DNA of 64,000 nt from Homarus americanus (GCF_018991925.1 NW_024722158.1:6951662-7015661), one strand, 5' to 3'; positions 1-10,546 are shown, numbered from the stretch's first letter. Program-made: numbers and translations. The notes: generated by a model from the sequence alone, not told the origin.

Positions 1-189
1 GAGACTGTCGGGGAGTTTAATAATGACTGTGTGCCTGACTGACTCGCACCGCGCCAGTTACCTTCCTACTCTCTCTCTCTCTCTTTCTTTCTCTCTCTGT
101 CTGACTGGGTGGTTTTGTAGGTGGTTTGGTGGGTGGTGAGGTGGGTGGTTATGTGGGTTAGTTGGGTAGTTGGAAGATAAGCAAACAGG

Positions 190-407
190 ACGGACAGACA
201 GACAGACAGACAGACACGCAACTGGACGAACGGACAGATTGACAGACATACAGACAAACAAGACTCGTCACTGAGGAACCAACTTGAGACCTACACTACA
301 CGTCACACACCCATAGGCACCACTGGGATCAAACAACGTGAAATTCAGGTAAAAAAAAATTATATACGGGTTGATTTGACAGACAGACAGACAGACAGAC
401 AGACAGA

Positions 408-446
<39 letters not shown>

Positions 447-485
447 GAGACAGACAGAGAGAGAGACAGACACTGACAGACACAC
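190..485. repeat. GACA tetranucleotide repeats, two blocks
   Basis: Two blocks of (GACA)n lie at about 190-262 and 378-485, interrupted by GA steps and separated by about 115 bp of ordinary sequence. The minus strand is open here and reads as Cys/Leu/Ser/Val-rich peptide, which is only the translation of TGTC repeats. Confidence 0.9.
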
Positions 486-825
486 AAATGAAGGTTATAA
501 AATGTTCTTTATATCCCACATAAACAAGTAATCAAGATTAAGTATTTTCGTCATTACAATTAATTTATGTAATATTTAAAAAGTGACGTCATATATATAT
601 TTTTTAACCTTAATTACCCAGGGAAAAAAAAAGGTAAAATATATAAGAAAATATTAATTAGGATAAAAATAAAATAAATACACTAAAAAATACAAAAGGA
701 AAATGGAAGATTAATGAAATAAATAAATAAAATAAATAAGAGAGATTATAGAGCAGTATAGATTATAGTAGTAAATTAACAGAAGTGGGAGATAATATTA
801 GGGCTATTCTTTATATGTCGTCAGT

Positions 826-828
<3 letters not shown>
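486..828. other. AT-rich non-repetitive spacer
   Basis: This is AT-rich DNA with short A runs and AAATAAATAAAT stretches. It holds one TGACGTCA at 584-591. No gene is visible. Confidence 0.5.

Positions 829-872
<44 letters not shown>
829..872. repeat. (GT)22 microsatellite
   Basis: An uninterrupted GT run of 44 bp. Confidence 0.95.
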
Positions 873-875
<3 letters not shown>

Positions 876-958
876 TCGTCAACAAACATTGAGAGGGAAG
901 GAGGCATAGAAGGGAAGAATGATGAGAAAATGGAGAGAGAGTTATTAATCAACAAACA

Positions 959-1380
959 TATGGAAGGAGGGAGGGAGTGCAGAGGAAGGGAGGGAGGAGT
1001 GAGTGAAGAGGGGTGGGGAGGGAGGGAGGGAGGGGGGAGGAAGGGGGTGAAGAGGGAGGGGGCAGGGAGGGAGGGAGGGGAGACATACAGGTAATTCGTT
1101 TGATGAAAACCCGACCATGTAATCTAATTTAGGCAACGGGGCTTCACGTTATAACCAAGAGGACCTCCCCATCCCTCCTTCCCTCCCTCACTCCTTCCCT
1201 TCATCCACCCATTCTCCCTTCATCCACCCCTCCCTTCCCTTCATCCACCCTCCATCACCTCCCTCACCCCTTCCCTTCATCCACCCATTCTCCCTCCCTT
1301 CTTATTCCTTCCCTTCTTCCCTCCTGGCATCCCCCCCTCTCTCCTTCCTTCCCTCCCTCACCCTCCATTCATCCCTAAGA
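959..1380. repeat. GGGA-rich tract followed by CCCT-rich tract
   Basis: A purine-rich GGGA/GGAG stretch at 959-1081 is followed, after about 90 bp of ordinary sequence, by a pyrimidine-rich stretch at 1170-1380. The second stretch carries an imperfect repeat of a word like CCCTTCATCCACCCATTCTC. The two tracts are roughly complementary, so the strands could pair into an imperfect hairpin. Confidence 0.8.
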
Positions 1381-1461
1381 ACTCTCTCTCTCTCCATAAA
1401 CACTTCCTACCAACGTGGGTGATGTTAATGTCCAGGTGTGGGTTGGACAGGTGAGGAAAAA

Positions 1462-1480
1462 AACCTAACCTAACCTAATA
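1462..1480. repeat. Interstitial telomere-like (AACCT)n
   Basis: Three copies of AACCT (TTAGG on the other strand, the arthropod telomere unit) sit here, well inside the sequence. Confidence 0.7.
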
Positions 1481-1589
1481 CCTCCCCCTCACCCCCTAAT
1501 GCCAGGTAACCCGGGAACCGCTAAATCAAACACACGCTTCCCTGGAATTTTAAGAGTTAATAGGTCAACCGTGGCTCAAGCGTATTTAC

Positions 1590-1870
1590 CAACTCCAAAC
1601 GCCATTCATGTATTAAACCAACCCAAATATTATACATTTTTAACTTTAATACATGTAAAATAAATTAGGGTTATTCATTGTGTTAAATAGATGGTTATGT
1701 ACAGTATAGGATAAATTTAACATTGTACATTTTGAAAGTATTTACCAAAGTATTTAACAAAGTATTTACTAAACTCAAAACACCATTCATGGGTTAAAAA
1801 TATATATTATACATTTTTAAATCCATACCACATAATTCAGGATTATTTACTGTATGACCAAAAAATTACA
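1590..1870. repeat. Degenerate AT-rich duplication, period about 181 bp
   Basis: A segment beginning CAAA(A/C)(C/G)(C/A)CCATTCATG and followed by TTATACATTTTTAA occurs near 1592 and again near 1773. Weaker echoes (AATTCAGGATTATT) continue at about 1837 and 2243. Confidence 0.6.
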
Positions 1871-1929
1871 CCAAATATACAATAAAATTAGAAAAAGTGA
1901 ATTAGTGAATGAGGATTTACGAACCTCAT

Positions 1930-1930
1930 A

Positions 1931-1980
<50 letters not shown>
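1930..1980. repeat. (AAT)n microsatellite
   Basis: An AAT trinucleotide run of about 50 bp. Confidence 0.95.
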
Positions 1981-2301
1981 TTCACGTATAAACAATGAAA
2001 AATCTCACATATTTCCCAGTCATATATAAACAAAACTACATATATACATTTCAGTCACATATATATTTTGGCAACCCAGGTTTATTTATTGTATGGGAAA
2101 ATTAAAAATAAATAAAAAAACAAACGAAAATCCGAGCTTGTGTGATGGCTGCCGCGTATTTCTGACATTGAAGAGAATCATTCAAGTGTAAATACTCATA
2201 AAAAAAATATTCATACAAATTTTTACTCGAAATCATTAACAATTCAGGATTATTCATACGTAAATAGAATTTTTTTAGGGGGCGGAGGAAAGGACGGTTA
2301 T

Positions 2302-2303
<2 letters not shown>

Positions 2304-2345
<42 letters not shown>

Positions 2346-2391
2346 TCATACATGTAATATTCCCACAATGGTTCAGATACATTTCAAAATT

Positions 2392-2437
<46 letters not shown>

Positions 2438-2483
2438 TCATACATGTAATATTCCCACAATGGTTCAGATACATTTCAAAATT

Positions 2484-2515
<32 letters not shown>
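2304..2515. repeat. 90-bp tandem repeat with internal (CA)n
   Basis: Two and a half units are present. Each is a (CA)n block followed by a 54-bp spacer beginning CTGTCATACATGTAATATTC and ending CAAAATTTTTCA. The spacers at 2343 and 2433 are identical, giving a 90-bp period. The duplicated spacer shows the array grew as a compound unit rather than by CA slippage alone. Confidence 0.9.
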
Positions 2516-2651
2516 CGCCCGCAGTATATTTCAGTTATGCTATATTCCATTACCATTATATACACATCAATGATCACGTACACAAATTTATATCAAAATG
2601 TAGTTTATATATTTATTAACCCGGCCACAATTACGAGACGGGGTATTCGGT

Positions 2652-2680
2652 CCTGTATATCTGTCTGTCTGTCTGTCTGT
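2652..2680. repeat. (CTGT)n microsatellite
   Basis: A short CTGT tetranucleotide run. Confidence 0.85.
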
Positions 2681-2989
2681 CATATAAACCTAACATACAA
2701 ACATTTCAATAAGTTTGTAGTTTATTTATTCATTAAGGATTACAAAGATTCATTTCAAAATACAAAGATAAACTGATTTTTTTTTAACATTAAGATTAAT
2801 AAATGTCCTGGTGTACACTTACGAACAAAACTCTCTGTACCAGTGGTCTGTATATGCCTGGGGGATACTGTTTAGCCTCTGAGTTAATGTGAGAATAACA
2901 AACTAGGGAATAAACACTAAAAATATAGGGAAATTATGTTGTGAATAATAAAGTCAATTATCTACCTTTACCTGCATGATCCTGAAGTA

Positions 2990-3075
2990 GATAGTCAGGT
3001 AGATAAAGTCAGGTAGATTGTCAGGTTTATAGTCAGGTAGATAAAGTCAGGTAGATAAAGTCAGGTAGATAAATA
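2990..3075. repeat. Short tandem repeat AGTCAGGTAGATAA
   Basis: Five or six imperfect copies of a 14-16 bp unit (AGTCAGGTAGATAA). The rest of 2680-3590 is AT-rich with nothing I can assign. Confidence 0.8.
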
Positions 3076-3610
3076 GTATCCAGGGAATTTTGTCCACAAC
3101 TCTTAACACATTTCAACAGCTGTATTATACATTGTTCAACCATAAAATTCAATTCTTCAATCATGCAAAAAAAAATATATATATATCTTCCATTTTCATG
3201 TCATTTACGAATAGCCAAACTTTCCATGCATACTAACACACGTCAACCCGGTGAGCTATACATTTTATTCTACAGCTGCGGGGATTATACATTTTTCATT
3301 CATCACATACAATTATTCATAACACCTGGCCTATATACTTACACGAGGCATAAAATACATTCAGACTGCTACAACAGATTAATTTGCGGACACACACACA
3401 CACACAGATATCAACTTAAAACAAAATAAAATAAATAAAATACTTTGATTCGACCATTTCAAAAGTGGACTAAAATATTTCACCTTCAAACCTATTTTTT
3501 CCCATCGCTATTCTTTTTATCTTTTTCATTTGTTTTTCTCTTTTTTGTATCTCATTTGACAATATCCGGGAACACACTACGTCTCTGTGACTGAGTGTTT
3601 GCAGTCAGTG

Positions 3611-3705
3611 TATATGCCAGATGCTGCAGGCTAGCTATACATACCAGATGCTGCAGGCTAGCTATACTGTATATGCTAGATGCTGCAGGCTTGCTGTTCT
3701 GTACA
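3611..3705. repeat. Three-copy tandem repeat containing AGATGCTGCAGGCT
   Basis: Three units of about 37-43 bp share CAGATGCTGCAGGCTAGCTA. The sequence between copies (TATACATAC versus TATACTGTATATG) varies in length. Confidence 0.85.
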
Positions 3706-3898
3706 CGCCATAATCGCTCTCGGCAAAAAAATAATAATAATAAATACAAAAAATAAAATCAGGAATCCGGACATATCAAAGCTTGGTGTGATATTTTTCC
3801 TCCTGGTAACTGGTAGTGATCGGTGGGGAAATGCATCGGGTTATGGTCGAGTCTTATTGCAGTTTCCCATAAGATTTCGGTTGTCATTTCGGTCGCTA

Positions 3899-4138
3899 AA
3901 TTGGTCTCGTAACTTTCGTGAGCCAGTTAGTAGCGATCTTGTTTAACTTTTGTGAGTCAGTAGCGGTTTCGTTTAACTTCCGCGAGCCAGTTAGTAGCGA
4001 TTTCGTTTAACTTTCGTGAGTCAGTAGCGATCTCGTTTAACTTTCGTGAGTCAGTCAGTAGCGATCTCGTTTAACTTTCGTGAGTCAGTCAGTAGCGGTC
4101 TCGTTTAACTTTCGTGAGCCAGTTAGCAGCGGTCTCTT
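3899..4138. repeat. 30/34-bp minisatellite
   Basis: About seven copies of a unit containing TAGCGATCTCGTTTAACTTT then CGTGAGTCAG. Copies differ by presence or absence of one TCAG, so units are 30 or 34 bp. Confidence 0.9.
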
Positions 4139-5040
4139 ATCACCCGTAAGGGACAAAATTCTAAAGAACGAAGCTTTAATCCATCTGTCCACCATCATAA
4201 GTTAAAGTGAACGAATTAGACGCATTCCAACAACACCAATTACGAAAGCTAAGCGAACGAACGAGCCATAGAGAAACTTATCGTCAGAGTAAATAAACCA
4301 ATTGAACGCATCCACATGTTACGAAATGAAATGGAACTGAAAATACAAGAAATTCGAGTGTTCATCTCTGTATTGTAGTGAACCAGTTAGACGAACGATT
4401 CATTGTGAATCCGGGGACTGTGATCTCGAATTTGTGCCGTGTACTACAGTCGAGTCTCCACAAAAATCAAAACATCTGAGCATCGCCGCCCCATCCCCGC
4501 CCCTTTGCCCCCTGGGGTTTGTGAGGAGGGGGAGAAGCTCAGATAACCCTGAATGGATAAAAGCTTCACTTCCAACAACAACAACAAAAATACGAGTCGC
4601 ATTTCCCCCGCCATTGAAATATACTGAGGGGGATGTACCTAAAAAAAAACTGCGTGGGGGTAAATATCGATGTTTTATGCGGTCGTCGCGGCAGAGGGGG
4701 GAAAAAAAAAGAGGAGGGAACTCTGTTATCTGACGCAAACATAAGAATTTTACGATGGTCCAACTTTTATTTTTTATTCAAGCCGAGGAGATATTTTATA
4801 CATATTCATATACATTCTATTCTCATGAATAACTGAGTGAACACTAATGAAATATGTGGATAAAAATAGAAAAAAAAATTACTAAAAATGTAGGAATCGG
4901 GTGTTTCGTGACGTCACACTCAGGGAGACGTATTATTGGAACACGTCTCAATGGCTGGTTAATTTTACACAAGACTTTTTCTATTGGTGGTTACCTTTGA
5001 AGAGACTTCCTGTATTAGTGAAAATTATCTCCGCTTGAGC
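4139..5040. other. Mixed non-coding stretch
   Basis: This is mostly single-copy-looking DNA with AT-rich patches and short purine runs (AAAAAA, GGGG). Short open frames on both strands show no recognisable domain. TGACGTCA occurs at 4909-4916. I see no gene. Confidence 0.5.
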
Positions 5041-5045
5041 CGAGT

Positions 5046-5104
5046 GACGGTGGCGAGGTGGTAGTAGGCTTACATCTATCTACTGTGACTCAGCTTCGAT
5101 ACCA
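5046..5104 (+). mobile_element. tRNA-like pol III boxes (SINE or tRNA-pseudogene head)
   Basis: TGGCGAGGTGG at 5051-5061 fits an A box (consensus TGGCNNAGTGG). GCTTCGATACC at 5093-5103 fits a B box (consensus GGTTCGANNCC) with one mismatch at the second base. The spacing of about 42 bp between boxes is normal for a tRNA-derived promoter. No convincing cloverleaf is seen, so a SINE head or degraded tRNA is likelier than a working tRNA gene. Confidence 0.45.
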
Positions 5105-5292
5105 TCTTGGGTCGGGGTCGATACCATATCGGGTCGGGTTCGCTACCATCTTGAGTCGGGTTCGATACTATCCTGGGTCGGGTTCGGTACTATCTTGGGT
5201 CGGGTTCGGTACTATCTTGGGTCGGGTTCGGTACTATCTTGGGTCGGGTTCGGTACTATCTTGGGTCGGGTTCGATACAATCTTGGGTCGAA
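5094..5292. repeat. 22-bp minisatellite with B-box-like core
   Basis: Nine or so copies of a 22-bp unit containing GGGTTCG(A/G)TACTATCTT. It starts exactly at the B box of the tRNA-like element immediately upstream. Each unit keeps the GGTTCG core plus TAC, close to a pol III B box. Because 22 is not a multiple of 3, the plus-strand open frame cycles through a 22-residue peptide repeat and is not a protein. Confidence 0.85.
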
Positions 5293-5349
5293 TTACTGAG
5301 GAGGAAGCAAAGAAAAAACAAAAAAAAACAATTCGTCCACTATAAACCT

Positions 5350-5636
5350 CACAAATTTCCCTCCGCCAATGAGTGAATGAGACAATGACAAGTTTCCTCC
5401 GTCAGTAAGTTAGTGGTGGTTCTTCTTGGCAACTTAATTAGTGGCACTTTTCTTCGTCGGTGAGAGAGTGAATAAGTGGCAACTTTTTTTCCCTCCAGTA
5501 AATAAGTTAAGTGCCAAATTTTCCTCCGCTAGTGAGTATAAGTAAGTTAGCGAAAAGTTTCCTCTCCGTCAGTAAATGAGTCAGTCAGCCACAAGTTTTC
5601 TCTCCGTCAGTATGTAAGTCAGTCATTTATAAAGTC
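5350..5636. repeat. Degenerate repeat with (T)CCTCCGTCAGTAAGT words
   Basis: Five or six diverged units of roughly 40-60 bp contain TTTCCTCCG(T/C)(C/T)AGT(A/G)A followed by AGT-rich sequence. It is an old, decayed tandem array. Confidence 0.6.
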
Positions 5637-5772
5637 ATGTATATAACTGTTGGAACAAATAACACCAGAGGAAAAAAAACTACACAGGTGAGGGAGGACA
5701 AAGACAGCTGTCATGGCGGCGGTGTACTGATTGATCACTCGTGTAATTACTGTCCCCAGCCTTACCTACCTC

Positions 5773-5830
5773 AGGTGTGTGTGTGTGTGTGTGGGTTGTT
5801 GCCTGACCCCCCTGAGTGTGCCCCCCCCCC
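5773..5830. repeat. Short (GT)n and poly-C run
   Basis: (GT)8 near 5775-5793 and a C run near 5820-5830. Confidence 0.8.
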
Positions 5831-5894
5831 CTCCGATAGCCTGTTTTCATCCTCATTTACCTGGGAAAATTTTTGACGAATTAATCTTCTGTAA

Positions 5895-6034
5895 TCCGGA
5901 CCCTTACCCTTCGGAAAACCGGACCCTAGCCTTCGGAAAACCGGACCCTAGCCTTCGGAAAACCGGACCCTAGCCTTCGGAAAACCGGACCCTAGCCTTC
6001 GGAAAACCGGACCCTAGCCTTCGGAAAACCGGAT
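5895..6034. repeat. 22-bp minisatellite, CCTTCGGAAAACCGGACCC
   Basis: Six near-identical 22-bp units containing CCTTCGGAAAACCGGACCC then TAG. It has the same period as the arrays at 5.1 and 16.7 kb but an unrelated sequence. Confidence 0.95.
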
Positions 6035-6194
6035 CTTATTGTTGCATGCAATGGTGCAATAGGTACAGTAGTAAGTACGAAGCAGGTGGTGTTGATCAAT
6101 AAGACTGTGGTGTGTGCTAAGGTCACAACACTAGGGTGGGGTGTGACCTAAACACTCCGGACCTCTGCCAGACACTGAAATCGATCACGTCACA

Positions 6195-6565
6195 CTGGCT
6201 GGCTGGCTGGCTGCATGTGGGTGTGTGGATGTGGGTTGGCTGGTTGGATAGATGTGGATTGGTTGGCTGGATGGATGTGGATTGGTTGGCTGGATGGATA
6301 TGGGTTGGCTGGTTGGATAGATGTGGGTTGGTTGGCTGGATGGATGTGGGTTGGCTTGGCTGGATAGATGTGGGCTGACTGGCTGGATGGATGTGGGCTA
6401 ATTGGCTAGCTAGCTAACTACAAAACGAGTCTGGCTACCGAATCACTTACCTCCTACCCAATCACCATACCAACCAACCAACCAACTCATCAGCCTCCCA
6501 GTCAACCAGTCAACCTCCCAGTCAACCAGTCAACCTCCTAGTCAACCAACCAACCAGCTTACCCA
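6195..6565. repeat. TGGCTGGATGG array and 20-bp CCAGTCAACC array
   Basis: At 6195-6410 there are imperfect repeats of TTGGCTGGATGGATGTGG (about 28-32 bp units). At about 6465-6565, repeats of CCTCCCAGTCAACCAGTCAA (20 bp) follow. The two arrays are partly complementary (TTGGTTGG against CCAACCAA). Confidence 0.85.
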
Positions 6566-6695
6566 CCCAAACACTACAACCATCACTCGACCAGGCCACG
6601 AAAACTCACTTAGGAAGCGACATCGTATCACCGATAGCTGGCCTCTCTGTACCATATTTCTCAAGGTCTGAAACATATGACCCGACCACTACCGT

Positions 6696-6697
<2 letters not shown>

Positions 6698-6766
<69 letters not shown>
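6698..6766. repeat. (GA)n microsatellite
   Basis: An uninterrupted 69-bp GA run. Confidence 0.95.
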
Positions 6767-6767
<1 letters not shown>

Positions 6768-6995
6768 ATCTTCCACAAGAGACGAGAGACCAGGGGCTTT
6801 GTGTCTCATGCAATACATCTTTTGGGGGTGAGAGAGATAAGATAGATACGAGATAAGGTGGATTTTGAGACTCACGGAGAATAAATCACGCGTTCATTCA
6901 CATCTTGAAAGGTAGAAAAGTAGGATTTTTTTTTTTTGCGTCTTTTTCAAATTGATGGTTTTGTCGACTATCCTGGGTTAGAATTGATGCCTTAA

Positions 6996-7110
6996 GTGTT
7001 TATTATTAATGTATACCTGCACAGTCTATGTACACTATATACCTGCACAGTCTATGTACACTGTATACATGCTTGGTTTATATACATGCTGAGCTGTATA
7101 CCTGTATTGT
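6996..7110. repeat. TATACCTG(C/T)ACAGTCTATGT repeat, dispersed family
   Basis: Units of about 30 bp with ATACCTGCACAGTCTATGTA occur near 7013 and 7041, then decay. A related array lies at 40.29-40.38 kb. Confidence 0.7.
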
Positions 7111-7131
7111 TTATATATACATGTCAAATTA

Positions 7132-7172
7132 TATTATTATTATTGGTTTTTTTTGTTTTATTATTATTATTG

Positions 7173-7227
<55 letters not shown>
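7132..7227. repeat. (ATT)n microsatellite
   Basis: ATT repeats with a T-rich interruption near 7145-7160. Confidence 0.95.
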
Positions 7228-7300
7228 GAAAGGACAAGAACGCGAGATGTTTTGTGAATCACGAGTTGAATATAAATGTTTGTTTGTTTACATTTTTAAA

Positions 7301-8271
7301 GATGGAAAAAACACACGGGAGAAATGCAGAAAATAAACAATAACAGGTGTGTAAAGTAAAACACGCGGGAGAAATGCAGAAAATAAACAATAACAGGTGT
7401 GTAAAGTAAACCACACGGGAGAAATGCAGAAAATAAACAATAACAGGTGTGTAAAGTAAAACACGCGGGAGAAATGCAGAAAATAAACAATAACAGGTGT
7501 GTAAAGTAAAACACGCGGGAGAAATGCAGAAAATAAACAATAACAGGTGTGTAAAGTAAACCACACGGGAGAAACGCAGAAAATAAACAATGACAGGTGT
7601 GTAAAGTAAAACACACGGGAGAAACGCAGAAAATAAACAATAACAGGTGTGTAAAGTAAAACACACGAGAGAAACGCAGAAAATAAACAATAACAGGTGT
7701 GTAAAAGTAAAACAACACAAGGAGAAGCACAGAAAATAAACAATAACAGGTGTGTAAGTAAAACACACGGGAGAAATGCAGAAAATAAACAATAACAGGT
7801 GTGTAAAGTAAAACACGCGGGAGAAATGCAGAAAATAAACAATAACAGGTGTGTAAAGTAAACCACACGGGAGAAATGCAGAAAATAAACAATAACAGGT
7901 GTGTAAAGTAAAACACGCGGGAGAAATGCAGAAAATAAACAATAACAGGTGTGTAAAGTAAAACACGCGGGAGAAATGCAGAAAATAAACAATAACAGGT
8001 GTGTAAAGTAAACCACACGGGAGAAACGCAGAAAATAAACAATGACAGGTGTGTAAAGTAAAACACACGGGAGAAACGCAGAAAATAAACAATAACAGGT
8101 GTGTAAAGTAAAACACACGAGAGAAACGCAGAAAATAAACAATAACAGGTGTGTAAAGTAAAATGCAAACACACGAGAGAAACACAGAAAATAAACAATA
8201 ACAGATTGTGTAAGTAAAACACACGGGAAAAATGCAGAAAATAAACAATAACAGGTGTGTAAAGTAAAACA
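7301..8271. repeat. 50-bp minisatellite with nine-unit higher-order repeat
   Basis: About 19 units of 50 bp contain GCAGAAAATAAACAATAACA and GGTGTGTAAAGTAAA. Variants (ACACACGGG, ACACGCGGG, CCACACGGG; AAATG or AAACG; CAATAAC or CAATGAC) recur in the same order twice. The CAATGAC unit preceded by CCACACGGG lies at 7561 and again at 8013, a higher-order period of about 452 bp. All three minus-strand frames stay open because the unit lacks stops there, which explains three overlapping 294-355 codon frames. Confidence 0.95.
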
Positions 8272-8490
8272 GACGATGATGGATACTTACAAAAGACACG
8301 TGGAGTAAAGACGAGGACTGAGAAGTAAATAAAAGAGAGGAAAAAAGGCATTGATAGAAACAAAAGGAAAGAAAAATAAAAGACGAATGTGAGGAAAATA
8401 ACGAAAAGAAAAGAGGAGTTGAATGAAGAGGAAAAGAGAGGAAGAGGAGTTTAAAGAGGAAATATTACTTGTGTAGCGGAGACAAAAGAC

Positions 8491-8493
<3 letters not shown>

Positions 8494-8542
<49 letters not shown>

Positions 8543-8652
8543 CAGTTAGTCAGGTCGCCCCGCTGACACAAAGGCGACCGTCTGTCTGTCTGTGCCTGAC
8601 TGTCTGTGTCTGTATCTGTCGCCCTTCTTCTGTCTGTCTGTCTGTCTGTCGC
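8494..8652. repeat. (GA)n then (GTCT)n microsatellites
   Basis: (GA)24 at 8494-8541 and TGTC-rich tetranucleotide repeats at 8578-8652. Confidence 0.9.
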
Positions 8653-8714
8653 CCACTTTCTCCCCAGCTTAAAGTTCGGCACCAGAGACCAACTTCTTTA
8701 ACTTGAGGTTCAAT

Positions 8715-9053
8715 ACATACTCAATACTTCCCCCTTTAATCCCTTCCCTTAACCTCTCCCCTTTAATCCCTTCCCCTGACCCCTTCCCTCAACCTCCCCC
8801 TTATCCCCTTCCCTTAACCTCTCCCCTTTAACCCCCTTCCCCTTATCCCCCTCCTTTAACCTCTCCCCTTTAACCCCTTCCCTCAACCTCCCCCTTTTAA
8901 CCTCTTTCCTCTTTAAACACCCTTTCCCCTAAACACATTCCCTTAACGGTCCTTAACTCCTTCACCTTAACCCCCTCCCCTTTGATCCCCTCCCCTTAAG
9001 TCCTCTCTATCTACTCCCTCAACCCCTTCTCCTTAAGCCTCCTCCCTTAACCG
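8715..9053. repeat. CCCCTTTAACC-type pyrimidine-rich repeat
   Basis: Degenerate repeats of CCCTTAACCTCTCCCCTTTA occur throughout. Confidence 0.75.
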
Positions 9054-9409
9054 GTCACACCCAACCTCCTCCCCTCTCTCCCCCCATTCCCCTTCCCATT
9101 AACCTCTCCACTCTCTCCTCCCTTTCTTATCCTTTACCCATTAACTTCCTCCCCTTTCCATTAACCTCTCCCTCTCCTCCCTCCATCACCCATCCTTTAC
9201 CCATTAGCCACTTCCCCTCACTCATTAACCTGTCACACCCAACCTCCTCCCCTCTCTCCCCCCATTCCCCTTCCCATTAACCTCTCCACTCTCTCCTCCC
9301 TTTCTTATCCTTTACCCATTAACTTCCTCCCCTTTCCATTAACCTCTCCCTCTCCTCCCTCCATCACCCATCCTTTACCCATTAGCCACTTCCCCTCACT
9401 CATTAACCT
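9054..9409. repeat. Perfect-looking 178-bp tandem duplication
   Basis: The 178 bp beginning GTCACACCCAACCTCCTCCC at 9054 repeat at 9232 with no differences that I can find by eye. Identity this high within a decayed background implies a recent duplication or gene conversion, or an assembly artefact. Confidence 0.9.
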
Positions 9410-9495
9410 GTCCCCTTTCTCCCCTTCCCATCAACCTCCTCCCCTCTCTTCCTCCCCTTCCCATCAACCTCCTCCCCTCTCTTCCTCCCCTTCTT
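9410..9495. repeat. Short duplication CCCATCAACCTCCTCCCC
   Basis: Two copies of a unit of about 34 bp containing TTCCCATCAACCTCCTCCCC. Confidence 0.8.
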
Positions 9496-9639
9496 TTGCA
9501 GCATACAATTACGCTTCCCGATAGTCTCCAAACTCGTGTCGTTTTCTCCGATATTCCGGTATATTAAAGTCTCACCGATAATTAGATTCAGCCGATACCG
9601 ATATTTACAGCATTTAAGGTTCAATTATCACCAATGATC

Positions 9640-9960
9640 GCATGATTTACACCTTGTATTTGACCACAGGTAAATTTGGCACTATACATGATGCAAGTCA
9701 CCAATATTCGCCCCACCTCAAAAGAAAATCAAACGTCGCCTAAATTTCGCACCTAATTGAATTTTCGCCAATTAACCAAAAAATCTATCCTAATAACCTC
9801 GCCCAAAACTCGCCATAAATCACGACACCTCGTCAAAAGGCCCAAAATACCTCTTACATTATCACTCACACGCTCGTCAATATTGAAACAACTCATAAGA
9901 AATCGCCAAAATGTTCCGCCAATTTTCGATCAACTAATCCACCAATAACAACTTAGCAAA
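9640..9960. repeat. Degenerate CGCC-rich decayed repeat
   Basis: Words such as ATTCGCC, ACGTCGCC, TTTCGC, TTTTCGCCAATT and CTCGCC recur every 10-25 bp in A-rich sequence. A 63-codon plus-strand frame here has no recognisable domain. A possible relative (AATTCGCCAAAATAAA) lies at 42.88-42.92 kb. Confidence 0.45.
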
Positions 9961-10048
9961 CGAGACCCAAAAAAAGACAGAAAGGTGAAAAAACAACACA
10001 AATCAAAGTACAATATCGACCTTCTCTGCCTCCTCCTCCTCCTTGATG

Positions 10049-10103
10049 CTCTCTGATTGGTTGGGATTTAATTGATGGTAAGTGAATATCCAATCAGAGG
10101 AGG
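10049..10103. promoter_or_regulatory. Inverted pair of CCAAT boxes
   Basis: CTCTGATTGG (about 10050) and CCAATCAGAG (about 10090) form an inverted repeat with a loop of about 30 bp. Each half is a good NF-Y-type CCAAT box. Three CRE palindromes lie about 340 bp downstream. No transcription unit is visible, so a role is inference. Confidence 0.3.
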
Positions 10104-10179
10104 CATCGTATTCCGCTTATTTCAACCTTTTTATTATTGACCTGAAGGTGAAACATAATCTAGGTGTTGTCTTTATTGA

Positions 10180-10277
10180 ACTGGTGGGTGAGGGTGGGTT
10201 GGGTGGGTGAGGGTGGGTTGGGTGAGAGAGAGAGAGCTAGAGAGATAATACGTGTGGGTGTTAAGTCTCTGGGGGTT

Positions 10278-10343
<66 letters not shown>
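10180..10343. repeat. GGGTGGGT repeats and (CA)32
   Basis: GTGGGTGAGGGTGGGTTGG repeats at about 10180-10225, then an uninterrupted CA run at 10280-10343. Confidence 0.9.
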
Positions 10344-10346
<3 letters not shown>

Positions 10347-10436
10347 CTTTGGTCACATCCTACACCCAATTACCATAACAACTACCCGGTAGCCTCTTGC
10401 GTCACCTCATCGCTATTTATAACACATTTTAAGTAC

Positions 10437-10488
10437 TGACGTCATCCCCCCTAAACCACTGACGTCATCTCCTGAATTAATGACGTCA
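10437..10488. promoter_or_regulatory. Three TGACGTCA (CRE) palindromes
   Basis: Perfect CREB/ATF sites lie at 10437-10444, 10460-10467 and 10481-10488, spaced 23 and 21 bp, about two helical turns. Flanks are similar (TCATC after each), so this may be a remnant of a 21-23 bp tandem repeat rather than a selected enhancer. Confidence 0.4.
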
Positions 10489-10546
10489 TCACTTTGAGAG
10501 GGTGGCGAAACAGACCAATCCCCTCCCAAGTTTGTTTCCTGTGTCC

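Noticed and set aside
7301..8271. CRISPR-like array (regular 50-bp spacing)
   Set aside because: The full 50-bp unit repeats with no unique spacers, and the genome is eukaryotic.
7259..8363. Three overlapping minus-strand frames of 294-355 codons, Phe/Leu/Cys-rich
   Set aside because: They translate the 50-bp minisatellite. Fifty is not divisible by three, and all frames are equally open.
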